NCBI RefSeq assembly: GCF_013035425.1
Contig: NZ_WQHX01000001.1
Location: forward strand, 682,001 to 746,000
Length of the DNA stretch: 64,000 nucleotides
Source: Ruegeria arenilitoris
GTDB taxonomy: Bacteria > Pseudomonadota > Alphaproteobacteria > Rhodobacterales > Rhodobacteraceae
Reading direction: 5' to 3'
Shown here: positions 28,226-36,125 of the stretch, one piece after another
Position numbering within the stretch: the stretch's first letter is position 1
Layout: each line of letters starts with the position of its first letter
Position numbers and translations under genes: made by a program
Notes under the pieces: generated by a model
The model's database searches: none
Seen by the model: the letters and a program-made list of their open reading frames with translations, nothing else
What the model was told of the DNA's origin: nothing

Positions 28226-29431
28226 ATGCCTGGAAATTCTCAGAAGACGTATATGCACGACACCCACAGACTGCGGGATCCGGAACAAACTCTGGCCGTT
28301 GTACAGCCATTTCTCAAGGATATGGGCATAACCCGCATCGCTAACATTACCGGATTGGACCGCATCGGCTTGCCCACCGTCATGGTCACAAGACCCAATT
28401 CGCGTTCGGTTGCGGTCTCACTGGGCAAGGGGCTCTCTTTGAGTGCGGCCCAAGCCTCGGGGGTAATGGAAGCGATTGAATCCTGGCATGCCGAACGGAT
28501 CGAGTTGGGTCTACGCCTCGCCAGCTATTCCGACCTTGTTGAGACTGAGTATGTCGTTGAGGTTGACAAACTGCCTGAGGTCACCGGCGGTCGTTTCGTC
28601 CCGCATGCCAGTATCCTATGGGTCAAGGGGCAGGATTTGACGAAGGGACGCCCTTGCTGGGTTCCCTATGAGATGGTCGACACAGATTACACCTCATCGC
28701 CAGTCAGTGGCCGCCGGGCCTTTCCTAGAACAACCAATGGATTGGCTTCAGGGAATGATCTGACAGAGGCAACTTGCCATGCAATTTGTGAACTGATCGA
28801 GCGGGACGCAACAACGCTTTGGCATTTCCGAGGTCCTCAGGCGCGCATCGATCCCGGGACAATTGAGGATCAAAGGTGCCGGCAAGCGATGGAAAGGATC
28901 GCTGCAGCGGGCTTGGACCTTGGTATTTGGAACACAACCTCGGATATTGGGATTGCGAGTTTCCGTTGCGTTATCTGCGAATTGGGTGCCGTATCCGGCC
29001 ATATCGGTATTGGGGATGGATGTCACCCGGACCGATCCATCGCGCTGTTGCGGGCGTTAACCGAAGCTGCGCAAACCCGACTGACTTACATATCTGGTGC
29101 AAGAGACGATCTGGATCCAGACGAATTCTCAAGTTCATCTCGATCCTGGCGTGGACAGTACATTCAGGATCTGATCCAAAACTCCGCGGCGAGCGAGGAT
29201 TTCAGGATGTGCCCGACACATATGACTGACTCATTTGATGAAGATTTGGCTCTTATTAAGACCCAGCTTTCCGTTGTTGGAATACCGCAGATTGTGATCG
29301 TAGACCTTTCGCGACCTGAAATTGACATCTCGGTTGTTCGGGCTGTAATCCCGGGTCTTGAGGCACCGCATGACGACCCGGATTTCGTGGCAGGGCCACG
29401 TGCGAGACAGGCCGCGAAAGTGCACGCATGA
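28226..29431 (+). CDS. YcaO-family ATP-dependent peptide-backbone modifying enzyme
   Basis: 401 residues. YcaO enzymes phosphorylate a peptide-bond oxygen with ATP and form azolines, amidines or, with TfuA, thioamides. ATP/Mg-binding glutamates are visible in VMEAIESWHAE (Glu82, Glu85) and CHAICELIERDATTLW (Glu189, Glu192), with GLASGNDLTEAT before the second. The C-terminal PxPxP tail of azoline-forming YcaOs is missing (it ends RQAAKVHA), and there is no fused E1-like domain, which fits the TfuA-associated branch. AAGG lies before the ATG. It overlaps tfuA by four bases. Start could also be Met10. Confidence 0.92.
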   Translation: MPGNSQKTYMHDTHRLRDPEQTLAVVQPFLKDMGITRIANITGLDRIGLPTVMVTRPNSRSVAVSLGKGLSLSAAQASGVMEAIESWHAERIELGLRLASYSDLVETEYVVEVDKLPEVTGGRFVPHASILWVKGQDLTKGRPCWVPYEMVDTDYTSSPVSGRRAFPRTTNGLASGNDLTEATCHAICELIERDATTLWHFRGPQARIDPGTIEDQRCRQAMERIAAAGLDLGIWNTTSDIGIASFRCVICELGAVSGHIGIGDGCHPDRSIALLRALTEAAQTRLTYISGARDDLDPDEFSSSSRSWRGQYIQDLIQNSAASEDFRMCPTHMTDSFDEDLALIKTQLSVVGIPQIVIVDLSRPEIDISVVRAVIPGLEAPHDDPDFVAGPRARQAAKVHA

Positions 29432-30753
29432 ATGTAATTGTGTTTGTAGGGCCAACACTTTCGGCCAACAGTGTTTCGGAAATTCTTGATGCGACTATTC
29501 TGCCTCCGGTGCAACAGGGTGACGTTTATCGTGCAGTCAAAAGCAATCCCAAAGCCATCGGAATTATCGATGGGTATTTTGATGGGGTTCCATCCGTTTG
29601 GCATAAGGAAATTCTGTGGGCGATGGAACAGGGTATTCCGGTCTACGGCAGCGCAAGCATGGGTGCATTACGTGCCGCCGAATTGGCAGACTTTGGTATG
29701 ATCGGTGTGGGCCGCGTGTTCCAGGATTACTTGAGTGGCACAATCCTCGACGACGATGAAGTTGCTGTTATTCACGGCCCTGCGGAACTTGGGTTCAAAC
29801 CTTTGAGCGAGCCTATGGTCTCGGTCCGTGCAACTGTAACAAAGGCGCGGGAAGAAGGCGTTTTGCCTCCTGATACAGCTGTTGAACTGGTGCGATTGAC
29901 GAAGGAACTGAATTATCGCGACCGAGGTTGGGACAGGATCACAGGCTCCGCCGCCGGACTTGCTGGAATAGAAGCTTTCCTTGATTGGCTGCCGCAGGGT
30001 GGCGTTGACGTAAAGGCCGACGACGCTCGCGAGATGCTGTCAATGATGGCCCAACACCTTGGCGGAACTGCGCAGCTTGCTGGTGAACCTGCTCGGGTCG
30101 AACGGACGCTGGCTTGGCGCGAGCTTTGCGATCGCGTTGACGCCGAACGCCCCTTGGGAATCGAAGGTGACGCTGCTTTGGTAGACGAATTAAGGCTTAC
30201 CCCGACGCATTACGCGCGCCTACGGGACAGAGCGGCTCTTGCCCTGTTGTCGAGAGAAGAAGCACGCCGAGCTGAACGCCAATTGGAGCGCAACGATTTG
30301 GTTCAGCAAATGTCGCGCCACCGCTTTGAAGCGGGTCTGCCACGACGCTCGGATCTGATGTCGTGGCTGGAAGACAATGATCTGACTTTGCAGCAATACG
30401 AGACACTGCTTGCTGATCAGTGCCACACCGATGCGGCAATCGCCGAGCGTAATCACACGTTGAATGTTGCCATAATAGATGAGCTGCGGCGCGATGGAGT
30501 TTATTCGGATTTGAAGGACCGAGCACACCGAAAATCGTTGGTAGTGCAAGATCAGACTGATGCAGTCAAGACAAGAGACCCGACCAATCGGACCCGGATC
30601 CTGATGTGGTATTTTGAAACATGTCTTGACCGCGACGTACCTGATGATCTTGAATCCTATGCAACTGCGCTTGGTCTGGAAGGGCGTGAAGAGTTGATTG
30701 AATTGATTGAAGCCGAATACTTGTTTTGTCATTTTGACAGGTCCCAGGCTTAA
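29428..30753 (+). CDS. tfuA: TfuA-like protein, YcaO partner
   Basis: 441 residues. The TfuA core fills about residues 1-165: MNVIVFVGPTLS, GIIDGYFDGVPSVWHKEIL, YGSASMGALRAAELADFGM and DDDEVAVIHGPAE are its hallmark blocks. Family members were first found in trifolitoxin clusters, and with YcaO they are needed to thioamidate a glycine of methyl-coenzyme M reductase. A helical C-terminal extension of about 250 residues has no recognised domain and is longer than the minimal TfuA. It overlaps ycaO by four bases, so the two are co-translated. Confidence 0.92.
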   Translation: MNVIVFVGPTLSANSVSEILDATILPPVQQGDVYRAVKSNPKAIGIIDGYFDGVPSVWHKEILWAMEQGIPVYGSASMGALRAAELADFGMIGVGRVFQDYLSGTILDDDEVAVIHGPAELGFKPLSEPMVSVRATVTKAREEGVLPPDTAVELVRLTKELNYRDRGWDRITGSAAGLAGIEAFLDWLPQGGVDVKADDAREMLSMMAQHLGGTAQLAGEPARVERTLAWRELCDRVDAERPLGIEGDAALVDELRLTPTHYARLRDRAALALLSREEARRAERQLERNDLVQQMSRHRFEAGLPRRSDLMSWLEDNDLTLQQYETLLADQCHTDAAIAERNHTLNVAIIDELRRDGVYSDLKDRAHRKSLVVQDQTDAVKTRDPTNRTRILMWYFETCLDRDVPDDLESYATALGLEGREELIELIEAEYLFCHFDRSQA

Positions 30754-30811
30754 GGCGGTCATTGTGATTTAATCGGTGCCGCACCGCTTGGGAAATCCTA
30801 GGGGGAGATAG

Positions 30812-32107
30812 ATGGACTGGTCCGTGACTGCTGAAGAAGAGATGCCGGGCACCCGGTTCCTTTTGTATCCGCAATCGCCATTTCTGGAACCGGGCATGAA
30901 ACCCGAGATGGTTGAAATCTCTGCGCCGCAAGGCTCTATCGGCCCAGGCCCTTCTGGGCCTCGGATGTACGCAATGAACCCGATTGGCAAGACGACGCCA
31001 TATGGGGCGATGATCCCGGGACCTGACGGGCCGCAGATGTACCTTCCAGCTTGGGACGGATACATTCTTCCGCCGCCTGAACCGGATGAGTTCGGCAATT
31101 TCATTCACATAGATCCGTCTGATCCGGCTTTTGAAGCCGCGCATTTGTTTGGGTCCGCGCATTTCACAATGGATGTTTGGGAGGGGTATTTCGGGCGGCC
31201 TATACCGTGGCATTTCGAACAGGACTTTGATCGGCTGGAATTGTCTTTACTGCCAAGCCTCGACAACGCGCATATCGGATGGGGCTTTCTGGAAACCGGT
31301 GGCACAACTGAGCATGGGGAAGAATACCGGCCATATAGCTTGAATTTTGATGTGGTGGCGCATGAAATTGGACATGCAATAATATACAGCGTCATCGGTT
31401 TGCCGTCCGACGGAGACGCAACGGGCGAGTACTACGGATTCCATGAATCCGCAGCGGACATGGTGGCCTTGCTTGCATCGCTGCATTTCGGGTCGGTTGT
31501 CGAAGACTTGCTTAGAAACACGAGGGGAAACCTATACACCTATAACCGCCTCAGTCGGTTTGCCGAACTTTCTCAAAATGCGCAGATTAGGATCGCTGCC
31601 AACGACCGGGTTCTGTCCGAGTTTTCACACGGGTGGTCCAGTGAACATGCGCTATCGGAACCTTTGACCGGCGCGATGTTCGACATCTTGGTGGATATCT
31701 ATCACGAAAGGTTGGTGGCGCACGACGTGATTGATCCCGAGATGGAGGACTTGTCGGATGAACTTGAGGGTACCCCGGAATATAACGAGATAATGCAGGA
31801 TTTGTTCGACGAGCATTACGCGGAAAATCCAGAGGGTTTCAGAATTGCATTGGTCGAGGCCAGGGATCTTTTGGGTTCATATCTCGCCGACGCGTGGGAG
31901 ATGCTGGATGCGGACATGCTCAGTTATTTTGGAGTTGAGCGTGCGCTGTTGGTCGTTGATCAGGAGATCACCGGAGGTGCTTTTCGCAGGATCATTGAAG
32001 GCAACTTTAGAATGCGCGAAATTGGGCTTACGAGACCTGGCCCGCGTCTGAGCAAACCGGATGGGACCAGTCACGCATCTTCAGTTCGAACATTGAAACC
32101 AGAGTAG
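30812..32107 (+). CDS. Cytoplasmic zinc metalloprotease (HEXXH...E, gluzincin type)
   Basis: 431 residues, with no signal peptide or membrane segment. The zinc site is HEIGH (His184, Glu185, His188) and a third ligand Glu212 in GFHESAADMVALL, spaced like thermolysin-type M4/M36 peptidases. The N-terminal 100 residues are Pro/Gly-rich with a loose duplication: GPGPSGPRMYAMN and IPGPDGPQMYLP. The start has GGGGGAGATAG just upstream. It lies 58 bases after tfuA on the same strand. A role in cutting the product of the next gene is inferred from position only. Confidence 0.82.
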   Translation: MDWSVTAEEEMPGTRFLLYPQSPFLEPGMKPEMVEISAPQGSIGPGPSGPRMYAMNPIGKTTPYGAMIPGPDGPQMYLPAWDGYILPPPEPDEFGNFIHIDPSDPAFEAAHLFGSAHFTMDVWEGYFGRPIPWHFEQDFDRLELSLLPSLDNAHIGWGFLETGGTTEHGEEYRPYSLNFDVVAHEIGHAIIYSVIGLPSDGDATGEYYGFHESAADMVALLASLHFGSVVEDLLRNTRGNLYTYNRLSRFAELSQNAQIRIAANDRVLSEFSHGWSSEHALSEPLTGAMFDILVDIYHERLVAHDVIDPEMEDLSDELEGTPEYNEIMQDLFDEHYAENPEGFRIALVEARDLLGSYLADAWEMLDADMLSYFGVERALLVVDQEITGGAFRRIIEGNFRMREIGLTRPGPRLSKPDGTSHASSVRTLKPE

Positions 32108-32252
32108 AACGACCTGAAAGTCTTTGTTTTTGGCCGCGTTTTGTGGCAACTTGTGCGCAAGGGATGATATTTGAGACTGAGCGCGCATTGATGCGTTAGA
32201 GGGGTGGATGGGGTCTACGACGTCATCTTTCTTACCATAGGGAGAAATTGAT

Positions 32253-33167
32253 ATGTCTGAGTCCTTACTCAGTTTTTCAGAAGTATTATTGTTTGGAAGA
32301 GAGTTAAGCGATCTAAAACTAAAACAGAAATCCGTTCGCCTAGCGGTTGAAATTCCGGCGGCGGGTTCTCTGCCCACAGGGTTCACAACTATTGATGGGG
32401 TGACAGTCCGGTTGGACGACAGGGTTCTGGTTCAAAAGGGTGACACTGCCAATACCGAATCTGGGATCTACAAAGTTGTGGATGATGGTGCTGGTGCGTT
32501 CAACCTGGACAAGCGGAAGAAAGCCCAATATCAATCTTACGTTTATGTGCGGCGCGGTCGCCAATTTAAACATACGTTCTGGTTACAGGATTCCAACACT
32601 CACAATAGACAATTGTTCATCGAACAGGATGATCGCAGGCGCGGTCGTGGAGTGAATAATTTCATCGGAGATCAGTTCGGAGGCGATGCTCGCCTGGCCC
32701 GGATTTATGGCTTTGCATATGATGGAACTTATTACGAACTGCCGGAGCCAACGATATTCTTGGTGCATGGACATGGAGAAAGCGCCACTGGGGGCAACCT
32801 TCCGCGCGGCTTCAATCTGGAAAACACTGGTGGCCCCGATACAACCCGGCAAACGGCACGTGCGCCTCTGGATCCTTCGGTTTCTGGTGTTGCGGCAGCG
32901 GATTACCAGATGGCCAATGACATCCGTGTCTGGAACTATGATCAAGCTGATTACACGATCCGTATGGACATTGCCGCTGGTCAGATCGAAGAAGTCCTTC
33001 TGGACGTCTATTTCGAATATGATGCGCCTATGATGAGCGGCGCCAAAGTCAGCGGAGCCAAGGTGAGCGGTGCGAAAGTCAGCGGCGCGAAAGTCAGCGG
33101 TGCAAAGGTTAGCGGAGCGAAAGTGAGTGGTGCAAAAGTCAGCGGTGCAAAGGCTCGCGGCGAATAA
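32253..33167 (+). CDS. Repeat protein with a tail-fibre-like domain and eight C-terminal SGAKV-type repeats
   Basis: 304 residues, start ATG at 32253 with GGGAG upstream. No signal peptide is seen. Residues about 27-90 resemble a beta domain common in phage tail and fibre proteins (FTTIDGVTVRLDDRVLVQKGD then ESGIYKVV). Residues 90-260 form a second soluble region without recognised family (IFLVHGHGES; YDQADYTIRMDIAAG; EVLLDVYFEYDAP). From residue 262 come seven SGAKV units, one SGAKA, and the end RGE. It is the last gene of the YcaO block and the best candidate for the modified substrate, by inference. Confidence 0.8.
   Translation: MSESLLSFSEVLLFGRELSDLKLKQKSVRLAVEIPAAGSLPTGFTTIDGVTVRLDDRVLVQKGDTANTESGIYKVVDDGAGAFNLDKRKKAQYQSYVYVRRGRQFKHTFWLQDSNTHNRQLFIEQDDRRRGRGVNNFIGDQFGGDARLARIYGFAYDGTYYELPEPTIFLVHGHGESATGGNLPRGFNLENTGGPDTTRQTARAPLDPSVSGVAAADYQMANDIRVWNYDQADYTIRMDIAAGQIEEVLLDVYFEYDAPMMSGAKVSGAKVSGAKVSGAKVSGAKVSGAKVSGAKVSGAKARGE
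33036..33155 (+). repeat. Eight tandem 15-base units encoding SGAKV
   Basis: Eight back-to-back 15-base units (33036-33050 through 33141-33155) encode SGAKV seven times and SGAKA once. The units differ at almost every third codon position (AGC/AGT, GGC/GGA/GGT, GCC/GCG/GCA, AAA/AAG, GTC/GTG/GTT) while the peptide stays the same. That points to an old array kept for its protein sequence, not a recent DNA slippage. The last unit changes Val to Ala. Confidence 0.95.
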
Positions 33168-33188
33168 TCACTCTTAAAATAAGGCAAG

Positions 33189-33214
33189 GGGCGCATTTGA
33201 CGTGCGCCCTTTTT
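33189..33214 (+). terminator. Intrinsic terminator after the YcaO block
   Basis: GGGCGCA (33189-33195) pairs with TGCGCCC (33203-33209) around a seven-base loop and is followed directly by five T (33210-33214). It lies 21 bases after the repeat-protein stop and marks the end of the transcript. The convergent cyclase gene ends at 33220. Confidence 0.88.
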
Positions 33215-33219
33215 CACGT

Positions 33220-34998
33220 TCAGAACCCTGCCTTTTCCAAACCTTCAACAAAATGTTGGGTATCGTCCGCCAGACGATCGGGTTGAACTTCCGCCCAGCG
33301 AGAAAGGGAAAAGTTGGGATGAGCCGCGCGGTGCTTGTCGGCGATCTGCCTCGCCATATCCATTTTGCCCAATTGAGCGTAGCTGGCGGCCAAAACCCGC
33401 TGACCTTCTGTCGGGTTATTCATCTTGTTGACCGCTGAAATTACGTCGTCATAGCGTTTCAGATTGTAATAGGCGCCGCCCAAGTGCCAGAGGTATTGGT
33501 CAGGAAAATACGGATTCAGTCGCATCGCCTGTTGGATATGTTTTATTGCAGCTTCGTTGTCACCCCAATGTGCCAGAGCGTCAGCATAATCAGAATGCAT
33601 ATCTGCGTCATTGGGATTAAGTTGCAATGCACGTTTATAAGACTCGATAGCTGAGTCATGTTCTTTACGATAAAGCTGAACATAACCGAGTTCGCCAAAT
33701 CCGCGAGCGTCAGTCGGGTCTAATTCGACTGCCCGTTGTGCGAGCTTTAAGGCTTTGTCCAAGGCGCTGTTTGGGTCTTCTGTCCATGAATACCGCCAAT
33801 CGATATTTAGCGTCCGCGACAACGCCGCCGCTGCCCGCGCATAACCGCCGTCGCGCTGGAGTGCAGACTCATAACAGTGCTGGGCCCTGCGGTTATCGTT
33901 CCGCGTGTACTTCAGGATATGGTGCTGCCCCTGTAGTACCGATCCATAGGCCTGCAGGTCGGACGGTACAGACTGGACCATTCGCTGCTTTTCGTGGCTT
34001 TCGATCATAACTGCAGTGGCCGCTACGATACATTCTGTAACTTCGTCCAGAATGTCGAATATGTCGTCGATTTTGCGGTCGAAACGTTCTCCCCAAATCG
34101 TTCGTTCAGAATTGGCGTCAATTAGCTCGGCTGTGATGCGGATTCGGCTGGACGACCTGCGTACACTACCGCGAGCCACGTAGCGGACATTCAGCCGTCG
34201 CGCTGCTTCTTGTGGAGGCATCGACTGTGTCTTGAAGAAGAACGACGAATTCCGCGCGATTATGAATAGGTTCCGGAACTTGGACAAGTTCATGATAATG
34301 TCGTCGGTCAGCCCCTCAGCGACCCAATGATCGTCCTCATCGCTGCCCTGGCTTGCAAAAGGCAACACTGCCACAGATGGGATGTCTGGACGTTCTAACA
34401 CCTCGAGCTGCATTTCGGGTCGCAGAGTTGCAGCCATGGTTGCGCCTTCAATCTCGCTGCGTACGCAATAGGTTGCGACCGGCGACAGGATGTTCTTAAG
34501 TTGCTTGGGTCCAAGGAACTCATATCCATATCGCAGCCGGTTTCGGATCTGATCGTAGACTGCCGAACTGACGTAAACTCTTTCGGGTTCGGCAATTTCC
34601 TGCAATCGTGCGGCTATGTTGACGTTGTCGCCGTGAATGCCCCGCTCGTCCATCAGGACCTCGCCCAAATGAACCCCTGCTCGAAACTTGATCTGTTGAT
34701 CGTCATCTCGCGCCTGGTTGTGCTGGCTTGCTATCCGGTGTAATTCCACGCTGAATTCGACTGCGCTGGTGGCAGTTTCAAAAAGCGCCAGAATTCCGTC
34801 GCCACGGACCTCGATTACCCGGCCTTGATGTTGCTCGCAGACTTGTTCCAACTGCGATAGCAGAGACTTCAACGCGTTATACGTAGCCATCTCATTCTCG
34901 CTCATTAGCCGCGAATAGCTAACAACATCCGCGAAAACGACGGCGCCCAGCTTTTGCCTGATCGTTGTTTGAGAATGTGTACTGTTCACAGTGGGCAC
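33220..34998 (-). CDS. Class III nucleotide cyclase with TolB-like and TPR regions
   Basis: 592 residues. The cyclase domain (about 15-190) has the two metal-binding aspartates in VVFADVVSYSRLM and VRGDGILALF, and the GVHLGEVL...GDNVNIAARL block. A TolB/FlgO-like region follows (AVLPFASQG...EGLTDDIIMNLS...RIRITAELID...WGERFDR), then four or more TPRs to the end. This is the family often labelled adenylate/guanylate cyclase domain-containing TPR protein, cytoplasmic, making a cyclic nucleotide. It is convergent with the YcaO block, so a shared role is not implied. Confidence 0.9.
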   Translation of the reverse strand: MPTVNSTHSQTTIRQKLGAVVFADVVSYSRLMSENEMATYNALKSLLSQLEQVCEQHQGRVIEVRGDGILALFETATSAVEFSVELHRIASQHNQARDDDQQIKFRAGVHLGEVLMDERGIHGDNVNIAARLQEIAEPERVYVSSAVYDQIRNRLRYGYEFLGPKQLKNILSPVATYCVRSEIEGATMAATLRPEMQLEVLERPDIPSVAVLPFASQGSDEDDHWVAEGLTDDIIMNLSKFRNLFIIARNSSFFFKTQSMPPQEAARRLNVRYVARGSVRRSSSRIRITAELIDANSERTIWGERFDRKIDDIFDILDEVTECIVAATAVMIESHEKQRMVQSVPSDLQAYGSVLQGQHHILKYTRNDNRRAQHCYESALQRDGGYARAAAALSRTLNIDWRYSWTEDPNSALDKALKLAQRAVELDPTDARGFGELGYVQLYRKEHDSAIESYKRALQLNPNDADMHSDYADALAHWGDNEAAIKHIQQAMRLNPYFPDQYLWHLGGAYYNLKRYDDVISAVNKMNNPTEGQRVLAASYAQLGKMDMARQIADKHRAAHPNFSLSRWAEVQPDRLADDTQHFVEGLEKAGF

Positions 34999-35079
34999 TC
35001 AGCTAAAATTTTTCGGCGATACTGACGAATAAGATATAGCAGAATTTTGTTTTGAAAGAGCGTTGCGAATCTTAATGTC

Positions 35080-35733
35080 CTAGTCAAGCTTGGCACCTCT
35101 CGGCGGCCAGCACCAGCTATCTGATGCGCCGTCACCAAAGCTAATAGTTATGTTGTTGGACAGCTCTTTGGCCAACTCCTCTCGCCGTTTGCTCCACTCC
35201 TGTTGAAGTATTCCCACCACGACCATGTCATGATACCGCCCGTCTGCGAACCACGCTTGCCGCATATTCCCCTCGACCTGACAACCCAACCGACTAACAA
35301 GGTCCCGTGTGCTGTGGTTGTCTGCGCGGTAATAGGACGTGATCCGATGAAGCCCTAGTTGTCGAAATGCAAAGTCCAGAGTCAATGCTGCCGCGCGAAT
35401 TCCAATACCCATACGACGGGCTGACTTATCTACGAACAGCGGAATAACGGCATCGCGGTTAATGTTTGAAATTGCTTCTAAACCTGTCAAACCCAAGGGC
35501 AGTCCTTCGGCGGTCTCGACAACAAACCAACACTTGCATCCGGCATGAGATCCGTCGATCACGTCCTTCCATGCGTCTTCGGTCTGCCAATGGTTCAACG
35601 GGACGCGCGAGGTCCGGTCAAAAAGCGACAAATCCTCAACGTCTTGAAACCAACGCACTACCGTTTCCAGGTCCACCTTCTCCAGAGGGCGCAGCCTGTA
35701 GTTCCTAATTTGGGCTTCCGACAAAGGACTCAC
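35080..35733 (-). CDS. GNAT-family acetyltransferase (RimJ/RimL type)
   Basis: 217 residues if the GTG at 35733 is used; GGAG lies just before it and the GNAT fold begins there (IRNYRLRPLEKVDLETVVRWF). Upstream in-frame starts as far as 35889 would add a cysteine-rich stretch unlike the family. The acetyl-CoA loop is visible as SARRMGIGIRAAALTLDFAF, then GLHRITSYYRADNHSTRDLVSRLGCQVEG and YHDMVVVGIL. The substrate is unknown; the C-terminal 30 residues are extra. Confidence 0.75.
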   Translation of the reverse strand: MSPLSEAQIRNYRLRPLEKVDLETVVRWFQDVEDLSLFDRTSRVPLNHWQTEDAWKDVIDGSHAGCKCWFVVETAEGLPLGLTGLEAISNINRDAVIPLFVDKSARRMGIGIRAAALTLDFAFRQLGLHRITSYYRADNHSTRDLVSRLGCQVEGNMRQAWFADGRYHDMVVVGILQQEWSKRREELAKELSNNITISFGDGASDSWCWPPRGAKLD

Positions 35734-36125
35734 ATTCTCCAGAATTTTAAATGTATAAACTATCTTGAGACCATAGCACAAAACCGCCTGAAAAGAGAAA
35801 GAAGTAATTTTTGTCTCCAAATACGGGCATTCAAATACCCCTTGGACACATAATATCCGGCCAAATCTGGTGGTTTTCGCGATCAACATCGTATCCAGTT
35901 TTTCAGTACTAATGGGTCAAACGTTTGGCTTGAGGGGCTTGATCTCAGCCCGGCTACCTTAGGTAGAGAAAGTCATGGCACCCATCGATTCCAGTCTCGC
36001 CAGCCAGCATATTGCCGAAGTTTTCGTCAAAACGCCGACACTGGCGTGAATTTCGTCATGATTACCCCTGCGAAACGAACAAATTGCCTTTCATAATCAA
36101 AAGAAACAAAAAATGGAGGCATTTC
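35734..36125. promoter_or_regulatory. Divergent intergenic region upstream of the lysine-degradation pair
   Basis: 392 bases between the GNAT start and the saccharopine-dehydrogenase GTG. Open frames entering it from both genes are not supported by ribosome sites. A strong GGAGG at 36115-36119, six bases before the GTG at 36126, decides that start. A pair CGCCAG...CTGGCG around 36000-36047 is the only symmetry noticed. Nothing else is seen. Confidence 0.35.

Noticed and set aside
28226..30753. YcaO acting on ribosomal protein uS12 with RimO, as in E. coli
   Set aside because: No rimO is adjacent; the methylthiotransferase in this window is MtaB-like and 22 kb away. The TfuA overlap points to thioamidation instead.
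33036..33155. CRISPR array or classical pentapeptide-repeat protein
   Set aside because: Units are contiguous 15-mers without spacers and lie in frame in a gene, so it is not CRISPR. SGAKV does not fit the A(D/N)LXX pattern of pentapeptide repeats.
32253..33167. Prophage remnant, from the tail-fibre-like domain
   Set aside because: No other phage gene, integrase or lysis gene is nearby, and the gene is spaced like part of the YcaO operon.
28226..33167. Classical small RiPP cluster with short precursor and ABC exporter
   Set aside because: I looked for a short precursor ORF and a transporter in 28.0-36.1 kb on both strands and saw none that was convincing.
33220..34998. Cyclase gene as part of the YcaO system
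   Set aside because: It is convergent and separated by an intrinsic terminator; a similar protein end is seen at the window start, so this family is simply common here.
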